Origin: Bacillota bacterium | GTDB taxonomy: Bacteria; Bacillota; Clostridia; Acetivibrionales; JAMNXU01 | Length of the DNA stretch: 64,000 bases | Assembly: GCA_023623175.1 (NCBI GenBank) | Contig: JAMNXU010000006.1 | Coordinates: 1-64,000, forward strand | Reading direction: 5' to 3' | In this document: piece after piece, positions 53,911-62,691 of the stretch | Numbering within the stretch: position 1 is the first letter of the stretch | Layout: every line of letters starts with the position of its first letter | Made by a program: the position numbers and the translations under genes | Notes under the pieces: model-generated | The model's database searches: none | What the model saw: only the letters and a program-made list of their open reading frames with translations | What the model was told of the DNA's origin: nothing

Positions 53911-55140
53911 ATGAAGCAAAAGCGCCAGTATCCGAAGGTAATGATATCATCCAAAGCGGAACGCAGCATTAAAAACGGGCATCCATGGATATACGGAGAA
54001 GAGATTCGCAAAATGGAAGGCGATCCCCAAAACGGGGAGCTCGTCGATGTATTTGCCGGAAATGCCTATATGGGTACGGGCTTTTACAATGACACAAGCA
54101 AGATTACCGTGCGGCTCATTTCGCGCAATGCCAATGACACATTTGACGATCGTTTTTGGCGTCGTCGCGTGGAGTATGCCGTTCTGTACCGCAAAACCGT
54201 CATGCCCGGAGCGGATTTTAGCTGTTGCCGCCTGGTCCACGGCGAGGCTGACCAGATGCCGGGGCTTACGGTGGACCGCTATGGCGGCATTCTGTCAGTG
54301 CAGATTACATGCCTTGGCATGGAACTTATAAGGGACACGATTTACCGCGCTCTTTGGGATGTGCTTACTGAGATGGGCGAAACCATCACGGGCATTTATG
54401 AGCGCAATGACATTGCGCTGCGCGAACGGGAAGGACTGCCCGAGTATAAGGGCTGGTACCGCTCAGAAGGCATTCCCGTGCCCGATTCTGCCGTAACCGA
54501 AATATGCGAAAACGGTGTGAAATACCTTGTGGACGTGGAAAATGGGCAGAAAACCGGCTTTTTCCTGGACCAGAAATACAACCGGGCCGCCGTGGCGCGA
54601 ATTGCAAAGGGAAAGCGTGTCCTGGACTGCTTCACCCACACCGGATCCTTTGGGCTCAATGCCGCTCTTGGTGGCGCTGTGCATGTAACCTGTGTTGATA
54701 TTTCACAGTCAGCCATTGATCTGGCAAAAGAAAACGCTTTGCACAACGGGCTCGAAGGAAAAATGGATTTTCTTTGTGAAGATGTTTTCGAGTTGCTGAC
54801 AAAGCTCACGGAGCAAAAATGCCGCGACTATGATTTTGTGATCCTAGACCCTCCGGCTTTTACCAAGTCCCGCAAAACGATATATTCCGCCGCCAGAGGA
54901 TACAAGGAAATCAACCTGAAGGCAATGAAACTGCTGCCCCGTGGCGGATACCTGGCTACATGCAGCTGCAGCCACTTCATGACCGACGACCTGTTCCGCG
55001 AGGTCCTGGCCAGCGCTGCAAGGGACGCTTCCGTATCCCTCAGGCAAATTGAAGCCCGCCAGCAGGCACCTGACCACCCCATCCTGTGGAACGTCCCGGA
55101 GACGGATTATTTAAAATTCTATATTTTCCAGGTCGTTTAA
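53911..55140 (+). CDS. Class I SAM-dependent rRNA methyltransferase (RlmI family)
   Basis: There are 409 residues: an N-terminal PUA-like domain (AERSIKNGHPWIYGEEI near 16), a central domain with GEADQMPGLTVDRYGG, and a Rossmann methyltransferase domain with the SAM loop RVLDCFTHTGSFGLNAALGGA near 233 (split as VLDCFTHTGSFGLNAA). VTCVDISQSAIDLAKENA, the catalytic FVILDPPAF and GGYLATCSCSHFM complete the RlmI/RsmI type. It probably makes m5C in 23S rRNA. GAAGGAGA precedes ATG 53911. Array P begins 13 bp after the stop. Confidence 0.93.
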   Translation: MKQKRQYPKVMISSKAERSIKNGHPWIYGEEIRKMEGDPQNGELVDVFAGNAYMGTGFYNDTSKITVRLISRNANDTFDDRFWRRRVEYAVLYRKTVMPGADFSCCRLVHGEADQMPGLTVDRYGGILSVQITCLGMELIRDTIYRALWDVLTEMGETITGIYERNDIALREREGLPEYKGWYRSEGIPVPDSAVTEICENGVKYLVDVENGQKTGFFLDQKYNRAAVARIAKGKRVLDCFTHTGSFGLNAALGGAVHVTCVDISQSAIDLAKENALHNGLEGKMDFLCEDVFELLTKLTEQKCRDYDFVILDPPAFTKSRKTIYSAARGYKEINLKAMKLLPRGGYLATCSCSHFMTDDLFREVLASAARDASVSLRQIEARQQAPDHPILWNVPETDYLKFYIFQVV

Positions 55141-55153
55141 CTAACATGGGGAT

Positions 55154-55249
55154 GGGACACGGGGACGGTTCTGATGGGACACGGGGACTGATGGGACACG
55201 GGGACGGTTCTCATGTCCCGCGACAAGGGGACGCTAACCGTACCCGTCC
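55154..55249 (+). repeat. GGGACA-family array P (3-4 units, +)
   Basis: There are truncated units at 55154-55172 and 55176-55191, a full unit at 55193-55219, and a decayed one to about 55249. It is in sense with the methyltransferase gene. Confidence 0.88.
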
Positions 55250-55329
55250 ACTTGTCCACGGTATAAGGAATTAGCGATTTAATAACGTAACGTTAACCAT
55301 AACTAAACATACGTTAACCATATCTAAAC

Positions 55330-55365
55330 AAAACCAGCGGGCAATCCGATGATCACCCGCTGGCC
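55330..55365 (-). terminator. Terminator of the radical SAM gene
   Basis: On the minus strand CCAGCGGG pairs with CCCGCTGG (55334-55341 with 55356-55363), followed by TTTTGTTT. It lies about 85 nt past the stop. Confidence 0.75.
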
Positions 55366-55448
55366 AAATATATGTCATTTCATTCTACAAGAGCCACACC
55401 CTATTGACGTAGAGTCAAAAAAAGCCGGTCTGTTTCAACCGAGCACTT

Positions 55449-56789
55449 CTATTTCCTGCTTTTTGGATTTTCGGCCCAGAGACGGTCCGCGACTTCTGCC
55501 CACGCTTTCGCTGCCGGAGCGGTTTTTGCGCAAAGCACGTCCACGTCTTCCGGAGCTTCCATGTCAGTTGATTTTGCGCCTGATTCCTTGACCATGGCGG
55601 CGAGCATTTCGGGATTGTCAAGCAATGGACACGGTCGCAGCATGTTGGAGTTGAAGGGCTGATTTTTACGATAAGCCATGAACAGGGGAGAACGCAGAGC
55701 GTCCAGCAGCGTCACATCGTGAATGTTGACGTTGGAATAGTGGATGAAAGCGCACGGTTCCACGTCGCCCGCGGCATTAATGTGCAGGTAGTGCTTTCCT
55801 CCGGCTATACATCCATTTGCATACTCTCCGTCATTCCAGAAATCCATTGCGAAAATTGGCTTCGTATTTCGTATCTCACGAATCCGCCGGTACATGTATG
55901 CTCTCTGTTCGGGAGTCGCTATCAGGTCAATGCGTGCATCCCTGCCAACCGGCATGTAGGTGAAGTTCCACGAGAACCTGCATCCGCGTGCGATCATATC
56001 ATCCACAAATTCGTCAGATCCGACACTTTCTGTATTATAGCGGTGATAGCACGTGGAATATCCAAATATAAGCCTGTGTGACTTCATGCGGTCCATTGCC
56101 TCAATAACCTTGCGGTAAGTGCCTTTTCCCCGCCTCATGTCCGTAGCTTCCTCGTTGCCCTCAATGGAGAATGCCAGCGCAAAATTCCCTACACGCAGCA
56201 TATCCTCGCACAATTCATCATCCACAAGCGTTCCGTTGGTGAAAGCAAAGAAGTAGCAGTCCTGGTGCGCTTCACATAGCCGTATGATATCCTTCCTGCG
56301 CACAAGCGGTTCACCGCCGGAGAAAATATAGAAGTATACGCCCAGTTCCTTGCCCTGGCGGCAAATGGAATCCAGCGTCTCATAGGAAAGGTTGTGCCTG
56401 CTTCCATACTGTGCGGCCCAGCATCCAATGCATGACAGGTTACATGCGCTTGTGGGGTCCATCAGGATTGCCCATGGCACATTGCATCCGTACTTTTTCG
56501 ATGCCTCCTGCCTTTGAATGCGGCCTTCAAAGTGCGCATTGAAAATAAAGCATTCCACGAGCTTCTTTATAAGCTTTGTGTCCACTTCGCTGAACAGGTT
56601 TTCAACAAAGGTGTGCCAAACGTTATTCTTGTCGAGCAGCACATTGCGGACCGTATTTATCTGGGTGGCATGAAAATTGTCCCTGTCCAGCTTTTCCGCA
56701 AGTTCAATGACTTTAGGCAGTTTTTCCAGGGGGTCGTCCGAGATGTAATTAAGCAACATGTTGAGTGTGGTCTTCTGTAGCCTGTTCAT
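55449..56789 (-). CDS. Radical SAM protein with C-terminal cysteine-rich (SPASM-like) region
   Basis: There are 446 residues. The SAM cluster motif is TSACNLSCIGCWAAQYG (CxxxCxxC near 115-122), followed by FYIFSGGEPLVRRKDI. A C-terminal CIAGGKHYLHINAAGDVEPCAF with further Cys (RPCPLLDN) resembles an auxiliary-cluster region. The long helical N terminus (1-100) is typical of a clostridial subgroup. The substrate is unknown. A copy of the same 18-bp operator found before the TetR gene lies 82 nt upstream, so the TetR protein likely controls it. Confidence 0.92.
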   Translation of the reverse strand: MNRLQKTTLNMLLNYISDDPLEKLPKVIELAEKLDRDNFHATQINTVRNVLLDKNNVWHTFVENLFSEVDTKLIKKLVECFIFNAHFEGRIQRQEASKKYGCNVPWAILMDPTSACNLSCIGCWAAQYGSRHNLSYETLDSICRQGKELGVYFYIFSGGEPLVRRKDIIRLCEAHQDCYFFAFTNGTLVDDELCEDMLRVGNFALAFSIEGNEEATDMRRGKGTYRKVIEAMDRMKSHRLIFGYSTCYHRYNTESVGSDEFVDDMIARGCRFSWNFTYMPVGRDARIDLIATPEQRAYMYRRIREIRNTKPIFAMDFWNDGEYANGCIAGGKHYLHINAAGDVEPCAFIHYSNVNIHDVTLLDALRSPLFMAYRKNQPFNSNMLRPCPLLDNPEMLAAMVKESGAKSTDMEAPEDVDVLCAKTAPAAKAWAEVADRLWAENPKSRK

Positions 56790-56870
56790 TTTTATCCCTC
56801 CACAAATTGCTATTTTGTTAAATAAATTTATTTATTTAATTAGTGACCATGATTATTAATAATTAAATTT

Positions 56871-56888
56871 AATTAACCGGTTAGTTAA
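56871..56888. promoter_or_regulatory. TetR operator copy before the radical SAM gene
   Basis: AATTAACCGGTTAGTTAA is identical over 18 bp to the site at 57896-57913. The core TTAACCGGTTA is palindromic. It is located 82 bp upstream of the radical SAM start. Confidence 0.8.
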
Positions 56889-56924
56889 ATTTCTTTACTT
56901 TTGTTCTTTCACGCTACCTGCCGA

Positions 56925-57070
56925 AACTTTTTCCAAACCCTCCCCGGGCTTATTCAAACCCTGCTGAGACTGTTCCGGACCTTGCCAAAGCTTTTTCAAG
57001 CTCTGCCAATACCTATCCAGACCGTGCAAAGTATAACTCGTAAAACTTTTTCATACCTTGCAAAGTATTT
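56925..57070. repeat. Degenerate tandem repeat, about 20-24 bp
   Basis: Diverged units of CTTTTTCAAGCTCTGCCAA / CTGTTCCGGACCTTGCCAA type, about six, lie between the operator and the TetR stop. Confidence 0.6.
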
Positions 57071-57158
57071 TTTCGAACCTGGCAGGCAATCGAAAAAATA
57101 AGTTTCAGAAAATCGATTTTTTGAGCGGTTTTAAAGACCAGGTCCAGGTAATTGGGAA

Positions 57159-57869
57159 TTAAGTGTTAATATTTCGCAGGAACACATCCCTGCCGGAAAT
57201 GAAAGAACTGGTGACAATGCGGTAAACCCGCAGGAAAGATTCGCGCAGCTCCTGATCATCAAGAGAACTCACCTCTTTATAATCGTCAAAGTATGCCGCG
57301 AAACAGACTATCGGAAGAAATGAAAAGAAAAACTTATACAGAACCATTTCATGAGAGAATACAAAATCCCGGTCTGCGTTGTGTATGGTTTTGAAAATCG
57401 GGTTTTCATTGTTTTCGTCCATGAATTTCAGAAAATGAAACAGCGAATTCTTGTGCTTGCCTTTTTTAAGCGATTCCAGCATCAGTATCCGTATAATCTC
57501 CCTGTTTTCGATAACATAATCCACCACCCTCTCATAGTATTTATACGCATTTTTCATAAAAGTTTCCATGGCTTCATCGCTTACAAAATGCAAACGGTCA
57601 GGTTTGATGTCGAGATATCCTTCTTTTATCATCTGGACTATATTTGCCTGGATGAAATCCATTGTAAATGACATGGCATTTTCAAGAAGGGAATAAATCA
57701 TGAAGTCCAGGATGTCTTCCTTGCTTTTGAAATAATAATATATAAGTGCCTTGTTTACACTTGCGGCGCTTGCTATGTCGCTGACCCGTGTCGCGTCGTA
57801 ACCGTTTTTCGAGAAAAGCTCCTTGGCCGCATTTATAATTCTCTCCCTGGCTTCCGTTTCTTTATCCAA
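57159..57869 (-). CDS. TetR/AcrR family transcriptional regulator
   Basis: There are 236 residues. The helix-turn-helix is ATRVSDIASAASVNKALIYYYFKSKEDIL (about 25-53, split as VSDIASAASVNKALIYYYF). The long C-terminal ligand domain is Phe-rich. Palindromic TTAACCGGTTA operators lie both 27 bp upstream of its own start and before the downstream radical SAM gene, implying autoregulation plus control of that gene. The inducer is unknown. Confidence 0.93.
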   Translation of the reverse strand: MDKETEARERIINAAKELFSKNGYDATRVSDIASAASVNKALIYYYFKSKEDILDFMIYSLLENAMSFTMDFIQANIVQMIKEGYLDIKPDRLHFVSDEAMETFMKNAYKYYERVVDYVIENREIIRILMLESLKKGKHKNSLFHFLKFMDENNENPIFKTIHNADRDFVFSHEMVLYKFFFSFLPIVCFAAYFDDYKEVSSLDDQELRESFLRVYRIVTSSFISGRDVFLRNINT

Positions 57870-57895
57870 GTTGCTTACCTCTTTTCCAAATAATT

Positions 57896-57913
57896 AATTA
57901 ACCGGTTAGTTAA
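57896..57913. promoter_or_regulatory. TetR operator at its own promoter
   Basis: AATTAACCGGTTAGTTAA, identical to 56871-56888, with additional TTAATTAA symmetry on the left. It is 27 bp upstream of the TetR start codon. Confidence 0.8.
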
Positions 57914-58069
57914 GTCATTGCAATTCAATTATATGTTTGCACGTGTTATTTGTCAAGAAACTAAAAGAGCGGATAAAGCGGCATGCCGCTCCTGCCAATT
58001 TGGTTGTTGAGTTTCCGGACGTAATTATCCGACAGGTTTCCGGGAAGTTGTAATTGGACTGGCCCAGTT

Positions 58070-58127
58070 GGGACACGGGGACGGTTCTCCTGTCCCACCC
58101 GGGACACGGGGACGGTTCTCCTGTCCC
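58070..58127 (+). repeat. GGGACA-family array Q (2 units, +)
   Basis: Units are at 58070-58096 and 58101-58127, both near-perfect. They lie 65 bp from the stop of plsC and antisense to it. Confidence 0.93.
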
Positions 58128-58191
58128 ATCCGGGATTAATCTACTCTATATACCCCCTGGTATTCCGGCTTAAGCATTTCCGCTATTTTCC

Positions 58192-58839
58192 TCATTGCGG
58201 CATATACGCACTGTTCATCTCAATTATCATACTTGCGGTTTTTTCTTCGACCTGAAAAGGCTGTCCGATTTTTACCCTAACGGTAGCATGCCGCAGAGTT
58301 TCCCTGCCCATGTCATTTTTATTGATTGGCATTAAAAGCTCCGTGCCCTCAAGAGCAATAGGCACGATCTCGGCCTTGGAAAGCCTTGCTAACAGCAGAA
58401 AACCTTTTTTGCCTTTTATCATTGAACCGGACCTGCTCCTGGTTCCTTCGGGAAATATCAGGATCGACTCTCCCCTGTTCAATACATCCAGAGCCATTTT
58501 TATTGAATTTCTGTCAGCCGAATTTGGAGTTACGGGAATGTACCTGACTGTTTTCAGGAATAAAGCTGTAAAAGGATTTGCTTTCAGCTTTACGCCTGCC
58601 ATGAAGGTGACATTATTTTTCCTGAGCACTTTATTGAGAACAATGCCATCAATATTACTCAAGTGATTTGCAATATATATTGTTGGCTTGCCAGTTCTCC
58701 CGGACAGAACTTCGTTTCCTGAAACCTCTATCTTTGCATATTTTTTAAGGAGAATTTCAGATACTTTGGTGCCAATGCAGCAAATGATACTTTCCGGGAG
58801 TATGTTTATAATCGGGGCCAGTGCACGAATAATTTTCAT
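58192..58839 (-). CDS. plsC: 1-acyl-sn-glycerol-3-phosphate acyltransferase
   Basis: PlsC acylates lysophosphatidic acid to phosphatidic acid at the membrane. The 215 residues contain the catalytic YIANHLSNIDGI (NHxxxxD near 57-62), MAGVKLKANPF, the glycerol-phosphate site FPEGTRSRSG (near 129) and the VPIALEGTELL block. A hydrophobic N-terminal helix (IINILPESIICCIG) anchors it. No operon partners. Confidence 0.92.
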   Translation of the reverse strand: MKIIRALAPIINILPESIICCIGTKVSEILLKKYAKIEVSGNEVLSGRTGKPTIYIANHLSNIDGIVLNKVLRKNNVTFMAGVKLKANPFTALFLKTVRYIPVTPNSADRNSIKMALDVLNRGESILIFPEGTRSRSGSMIKGKKGFLLLARLSKAEIVPIALEGTELLMPINKNDMGRETLRHATVRVKIGQPFQVEEKTASMIIEMNSAYMPQ

Positions 58840-59223
58840 TATTACCTCATAAATTTTGCTTTAATATTCACGTTATATTATATCAGTTAAATTACAGGAA
58901 ACAGAATAGCAATTTTTTTAATCTATACCATTCCTTTTGGCGTGATTACCGGGCAGCCATGGCAGCCATGAAATGCCCAAACCATAGCTTTTTCCCAAGT
59001 CAATCCATTAAAAGATTGTTGCTTAAATTATCTATATTTTACCGGTATCCTGTCAGGCTTCCCTCAGTTACGTTGCCATGCTGCACTTAGATTTTTAGCA
59101 AGTTTCTTTCCAGTCCTGCTTTCCTTGCAGTGCAAACAAGCATTTTGAAAAATAAAGCAACAGCAAGTTGCTACATGAATCCGAAGCTTTTTGATATATT
59201 GTTGTTAAAGGAAGGTGAAAAAT
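58840..59223. other. Spacer upstream of plsC
   Basis: No gene or recognisable repeat. Near 59212-59222 an AAGGAAGGTGA ribosome binding site leads into the regulator pseudogene. The plsC promoter region (58860-58920) is AT-rich. Confidence 0.4.
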
Positions 59224-59616
59224 ATGTAAACCAAGGATGTTACCAAAAATATCAAAGCTGTTTGTAACTAGGCAGGCAGTTTCGAGATGGGAAAACGGCG
59301 AAACTGTGCCAAATACAGAAACTCTCAAAATTATTTCAAAAACATTCGAGATATCTATAAATACGCTGTTAGGACAGCCTCGCAACATGACCTGCCAGGT
59401 ATGCGGCTCCCCCTGGATAACGAAGACAACCTCGGTCGTGATGCGGACGGCACGGTAAATGACAAATACTGCAAATGGTGCTATATTGACGGAGTATACA
59501 AATATACGGATCTCGAAGATGTCATTGCAGATGTGGTGCTGCGCTGGAACTGGGGAACGCCTGAAGCAATGGCAAATTGGCTGAGAAACAAGCTTAAGTC
59601 GCTTGAATTTTGGTAA
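59224..59616 (+). pseudogene. Broken XRE-family regulator with zinc-ribbon domain
   Basis: An intact ribosome binding site leads to ATG 59224, but the next codon is TAA. In frame +1 the recognition part of an XRE helix-turn-helix survives: KLFVTRQAVSRWENGETVPNTETL, split as LFVTRQAVSRWENGE and TVPNTETLKIISKTF, then CQVCG. After a 1-nt slip near the CCCCC at about 59410 it continues LPLDNEDNLGRDADGT and DKYCKWCYIDGVYKYTDLED, a zinc-ribbon domain often fused to XRE regulators. The first helix of the DNA-binding domain is missing. It is multiply damaged and certainly inactive as written. Confidence 0.75.
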
Positions 59617-59626
59617 AAACGATAAT

Positions 59627-59653
59627 GGGACAAGAGAACCGTCCCCGTGTCCC
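59627..59653 (-). repeat. GGGACA-family unit R (1 unit, -)
   Basis: A single full unit sits between the regulator pseudogene and the transketolase C-half stop (12 bp away). It is opposite in orientation to array Q. Confidence 0.93.
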
Positions 59654-59664
59654 ACCAAAAACTG

Positions 59665-60605
59665 TTAATCTATTTTACCAACCAGGCACTTTGCAGCATC
59701 AACGATATACCTGGCCGTCAGCTCATATTTGTCCAGTAAAGCGCTGTAACTTCCGCTTTCCCCGAAGGAGTCCCTGATGCCGATTCTTTTAAGCGGAACA
59801 GGATAATTTTCAGAAAGGCATTCCGCCACGCATCCTCCAAGCCCACCGATGATCGTATGTTCCTCGATGGAAACTACGGCTCCTGTTTGCCTTGCATACC
59901 GGATTAGCGTGTCAGTGTCAATGGTTTTAAAGTCGGAAACTCCACTACGGCTGCGCTTATTCCCGCCCGCTCCAGTTCACCGGCGGCTTCAATTGCCTGG
60001 ACAAGAAGGGTTCCGCTTACTGCGAGGGTTACGTCCTTTCCATCCCTCAGTACTTTTGCTTTTCCTATTTCAAAGGACTCATCCCCGCCATGGCATGAAG
60101 AGACGTTTTCACGGGAGAGTCTTATGTAAACCGGGCCGTTGTGTCTCAGCATGGCTCTGACGGCTCCTCTTGCAGTTTCGACGTCCGATGGAACAAGCAC
60201 GGTCATATTGGGCATTGACCGCATGACTGCCAGGTCCATAACCGACTGATGACTTGCACCGTCGGCAAAATCAGAGAGTCCGGCATAGCCTCCAGCCAGT
60301 TTCACGTTCAGGTTATTGTACGCTACCAGGCTCCTGACCGGATCGCCTGCGCGCAGCGTTACCAGGAAAGCAAAGGTGGACGCTACGGGTATCAGACCAC
60401 AGGTGGCCATTCCGGCCGCTGCGCTGATCATATTGGCTTCCGCGATTCCAAAATTAAAAAACCGGTCCGGGTATTTTTCCGCAAATAGTTTTGTCTGCGT
60501 ACTGCTTGAAACATCGGCGTCCAGGACTACCAGTTCCGGGAATTCCTCAGCGAGCTCGCATAATGTCTCTCCGAACACTACTCTCATCGGCCTTTGAGTG
60601 ATCAT
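59665..60605 (-). pseudogene. Transketolase C-terminal subunit, frameshifted
   Basis: The frame from 60605 gives MITQRPMRVVFGETLCELAEE, DADVSSSTQTKLFAEKYPDRFFNFGIAEANM (split: DADVSSSTQ / FFNFGIAEANM), then SDFADGASHQSVMD and VYIRLSREN, i.e. the pyrimidine-binding and C-terminal transketolase domains. After FPTLKP at about 59928 the frame breaks to a stop (59904). A +1/-1 correction continues DTDTLIRYARQTGAVVSIEEH, TIIGGLGGCVAECL and IRDSFGESGSY to the natural stop at 59665. One base is probably missing. Expected full length is about 313 residues. It partners with the N-terminal half encoded just upstream. Confidence 0.85.
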
Positions 60606-60620
60606 GAATTCTTCAGCTCC

Positions 60621-61439
60621 TTAATCGCTAATCTTCAACTCCTTAATCGCCTGCTCATACTCTTCCTTAGAAACAGGCTTGCCGTGCCATATGGATTTGC
60701 CCTCCATAAACGACACTCCCTTGCCTTTCACTGTTTCGGCTATGATTGCAACCGGACCGCAATGTTCAGCCGCTTCCCTGAACGCAGCGCAAAGCTCTGC
60801 CACATCATGCCCGTTACAGGTGATGACTTTCAATCCAAAGGCTCCGATCTTTTTTGCAAGGTCCCCCAAAGGCATTACCTGTTCTTCCGTACCGTCGAGC
60901 TGTACATGGTTCCTGTCAATGATAACCACCAAATTATCCAGGTTCCACTTGGACACAGACATCAGGGCTTCCCAGTTCTGTCCTTCCTGCATTTCCCCGT
61001 CCCCGCAGAGGACATAGACCTTGTATTTCCTTCGCTGCAATTTGGCCGCCAATGCCATTCCCACGCCTACCGAAATGCCCATTCCGAGGGAACCCGTTGA
61101 CATTTCCACGCCGGGCAGCTTGAACATGCAGGGATGCCCCTGCAGGCGGCTCCCCAGTTGGCGCAAGGTTCCCAGTTCCTCGGGATCAATCAATCCTTTT
61201 CTTGCCAGGGTCGCATACAATGCCGGCGCGGCATGGCCCTTGCTCAGGATAAACCTGTCCCTGTCCGCCCAATTCGGGTCATCGGGCCTGTAATTCATGA
61301 CCTCATCGTACAATACCGTCAGTATCTCTACACAGGAAAGGCTTCCGCCGCTGTGCCCGCTTCCGGCTTTATATATCATGCTGACTATTGTCGACCTCAG
61401 CTCCTGGGCGCTTCTTTTCATTTCCGATATATCCGTCAC
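60621..61439 (-). CDS. Transketolase N-terminal (TPP-binding) subunit
   Basis: There are 272 residues: STIVSMIYKAGSGHSGGSLSCVEIL (split; GSGHSGGSLS near 29), RDRFILSKGHAAPALYATLA, and the TPP motif LCGDGEMQEGQNWEAL ... NLVVIIDRNH (GDG-x-N type near 155). Split transketolases are common in anaerobes and often act in specialised sugar pathways. Start GTG 61439 has GGAGGTGA 5 nt upstream; the in-frame extension to 61532 is repeat-encoded. The C-half gene follows after 15 nt but is frameshifted. Confidence 0.93.
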   Translation of the reverse strand: MTDISEMKRSAQELRSTIVSMIYKAGSGHSGGSLSCVEILTVLYDEVMNYRPDDPNWADRDRFILSKGHAAPALYATLARKGLIDPEELGTLRQLGSRLQGHPCMFKLPGVEMSTGSLGMGISVGVGMALAAKLQRRKYKVYVLCGDGEMQEGQNWEALMSVSKWNLDNLVVIIDRNHVQLDGTEEQVMPLGDLAKKIGAFGLKVITCNGHDVAELCAAFREAAEHCGPVAIIAETVKGKGVSFMEGKSIWHGKPVSKEEYEQAIKELKISD

Positions 61440-61479
61440 AAGTTCACCTCCGTTTTTCCCCAAGCACCTGTTCGAGCAT

Positions 61480-61600
61480 ATTTTTTGAGCACATTTTTTT
61501 AAGCATATTTTTTGAGCATACCTTTTAAGCATATTTTTTGAGCATGTCTTTAAGCTTATTTTTTAAGAATATCTTTCAGGTATTTCTCCAAAACCCTTAT
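61480..61600. repeat. Tandem repeat, about 16-27 bp units
   Basis: About six copies of TTTTTTGAGCACATTTTTTTAAGCATA-like units, read here as AAGCATATTTTTTGAGCA. They are upstream of the transketolase N half and create a spurious KICAQK-type reading frame. Confidence 0.8.
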
Positions 61601-61675
61601 CCATTTTTTGCCGGATTTCCACTGATATATTTCTCTTAAAAACTCCCCAGAGTATATTAACTCCCAATCCCTGCT

Positions 61676-62515
61676 TTACAATTTTCCCCGCAGGCTTTTG
61701 TTGTATTGCTCAATCCTGGGCAGCATATACTCCGCCGCCTGTCTTGCAGCGGTGTCCGGGTCAGGCTTGGGCAGAATTTCAATGGAAGCCCACCCGTCAA
61801 ATTTTATGATCTTCAGGGCGTCAAACACTTCATCGAAATTCATATGCCCCTGTCCCGGCGCCAGCCGGTTTGTATCGGCAAAGTGAATGTATTTGATAAA
61901 TGGACCGTTTCGTACCAGGCTGTCTCCTATTTTGTCATCCTCTATGTTCATATGGAAGAGATCCGGCATCAGTCCCACGTTTTTGCTCTTCAGTTTTGAA
62001 ATCAATGCGGAACCTTCGTCCAGATTGTTTATGAAATTGATTTCGTACCGGTTCACCGGTTCGATTATGATTGTGACATTCTTTTTAGCCGCAACGTCAC
62101 AAATCCGTTCCATTGTCTCGACGAAAAGCCTTTCAGCCGCATCACGGGTCTGCCCTGGAGCAACAAAACCCCGGACCCGGCCAACATTGACCATTACGCC
62201 CAAATCCCCGGCCAGCTCTACAAGACCTTTAAAAACTTCCACCGCCTCATCCCTCACCTTTTTGTCCCCGTGGGTAAAATACAGCCCCAGGGCGGCAAAG
62301 ACCTGTCCCGTGCTGATGCAGCTGACCTCCAGGTTGTACCTGGAAAGCCACCCGGATAACTCGGCGGGATTGATGTCCTGCGCCGTTTTCAGCGCCAGTT
62401 CCACTCCATGGTAACCGAGCCGGGAAGCTTTACGCATGGATTCTTCGAATCCCCTCCACACGACAAAGGCAGATGGAGGCGCATTGCTCCCGGCTATTGC
62501 TACTGAAAGCTTCAT
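61676..62515 (-). CDS. Sugar phosphate isomerase/epimerase (TIM barrel)
   Basis: There are 279 residues of the xylose-isomerase-like AP endonuclease-2 fold. MKLSVAIAGSNAPPSAFVVW starts the barrel. Metal-binding segments are VTIIIEPVNRYE (Glu near 143), LMPDLFHMNIED (Asp/His near 176), IKYIHFADTNR (His near 201) and ASIEILPKPD (Glu near 236). GGAGGAAGG precedes ATG 62515. Members interconvert ketoses or inosose derivatives; substrate unknown. Same strand as a second homologue and the transketolase halves. Confidence 0.9.
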   Translation of the reverse strand: MKLSVAIAGSNAPPSAFVVWRGFEESMRKASRLGYHGVELALKTAQDINPAELSGWLSRYNLEVSCISTGQVFAALGLYFTHGDKKVRDEAVEVFKGLVELAGDLGVMVNVGRVRGFVAPGQTRDAAERLFVETMERICDVAAKKNVTIIIEPVNRYEINFINNLDEGSALISKLKSKNVGLMPDLFHMNIEDDKIGDSLVRNGPFIKYIHFADTNRLAPGQGHMNFDEVFDALKIIKFDGWASIEILPKPDPDTAARQAAEYMLPRIEQYNKSLRGKL

Positions 62516-62691
62516 GTTCCCTTCCTCCATAAAATTACTTTCAGTGATATTCACCGATTAATAAAACCCACAATATCACCGTTGTTCGAGGGCGGCTGGA
62601 AGATCGTCGTCAACCGCGGGGGCCCCTCCCGGCTCAGGAGTACCCGTGGTTCAGTGTATATCCGTCCAAAACCACTATCCTCGTGCCAAAA

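Noticed and set aside
53457-54011. Minus-strand frame of 184 codons across 53.46-54.0 kb
   Set aside because: Most of it is translation of the 24-bp degenerate tandem repeat and the rest is antisense to the RlmI-like gene.
61440-61532. N-terminal extension of the transketolase N half
   Set aside because: The extra residues are encoded by the AT-rich tandem repeat, and the GTG at 61439 has an ideal GGAGGTGA site.
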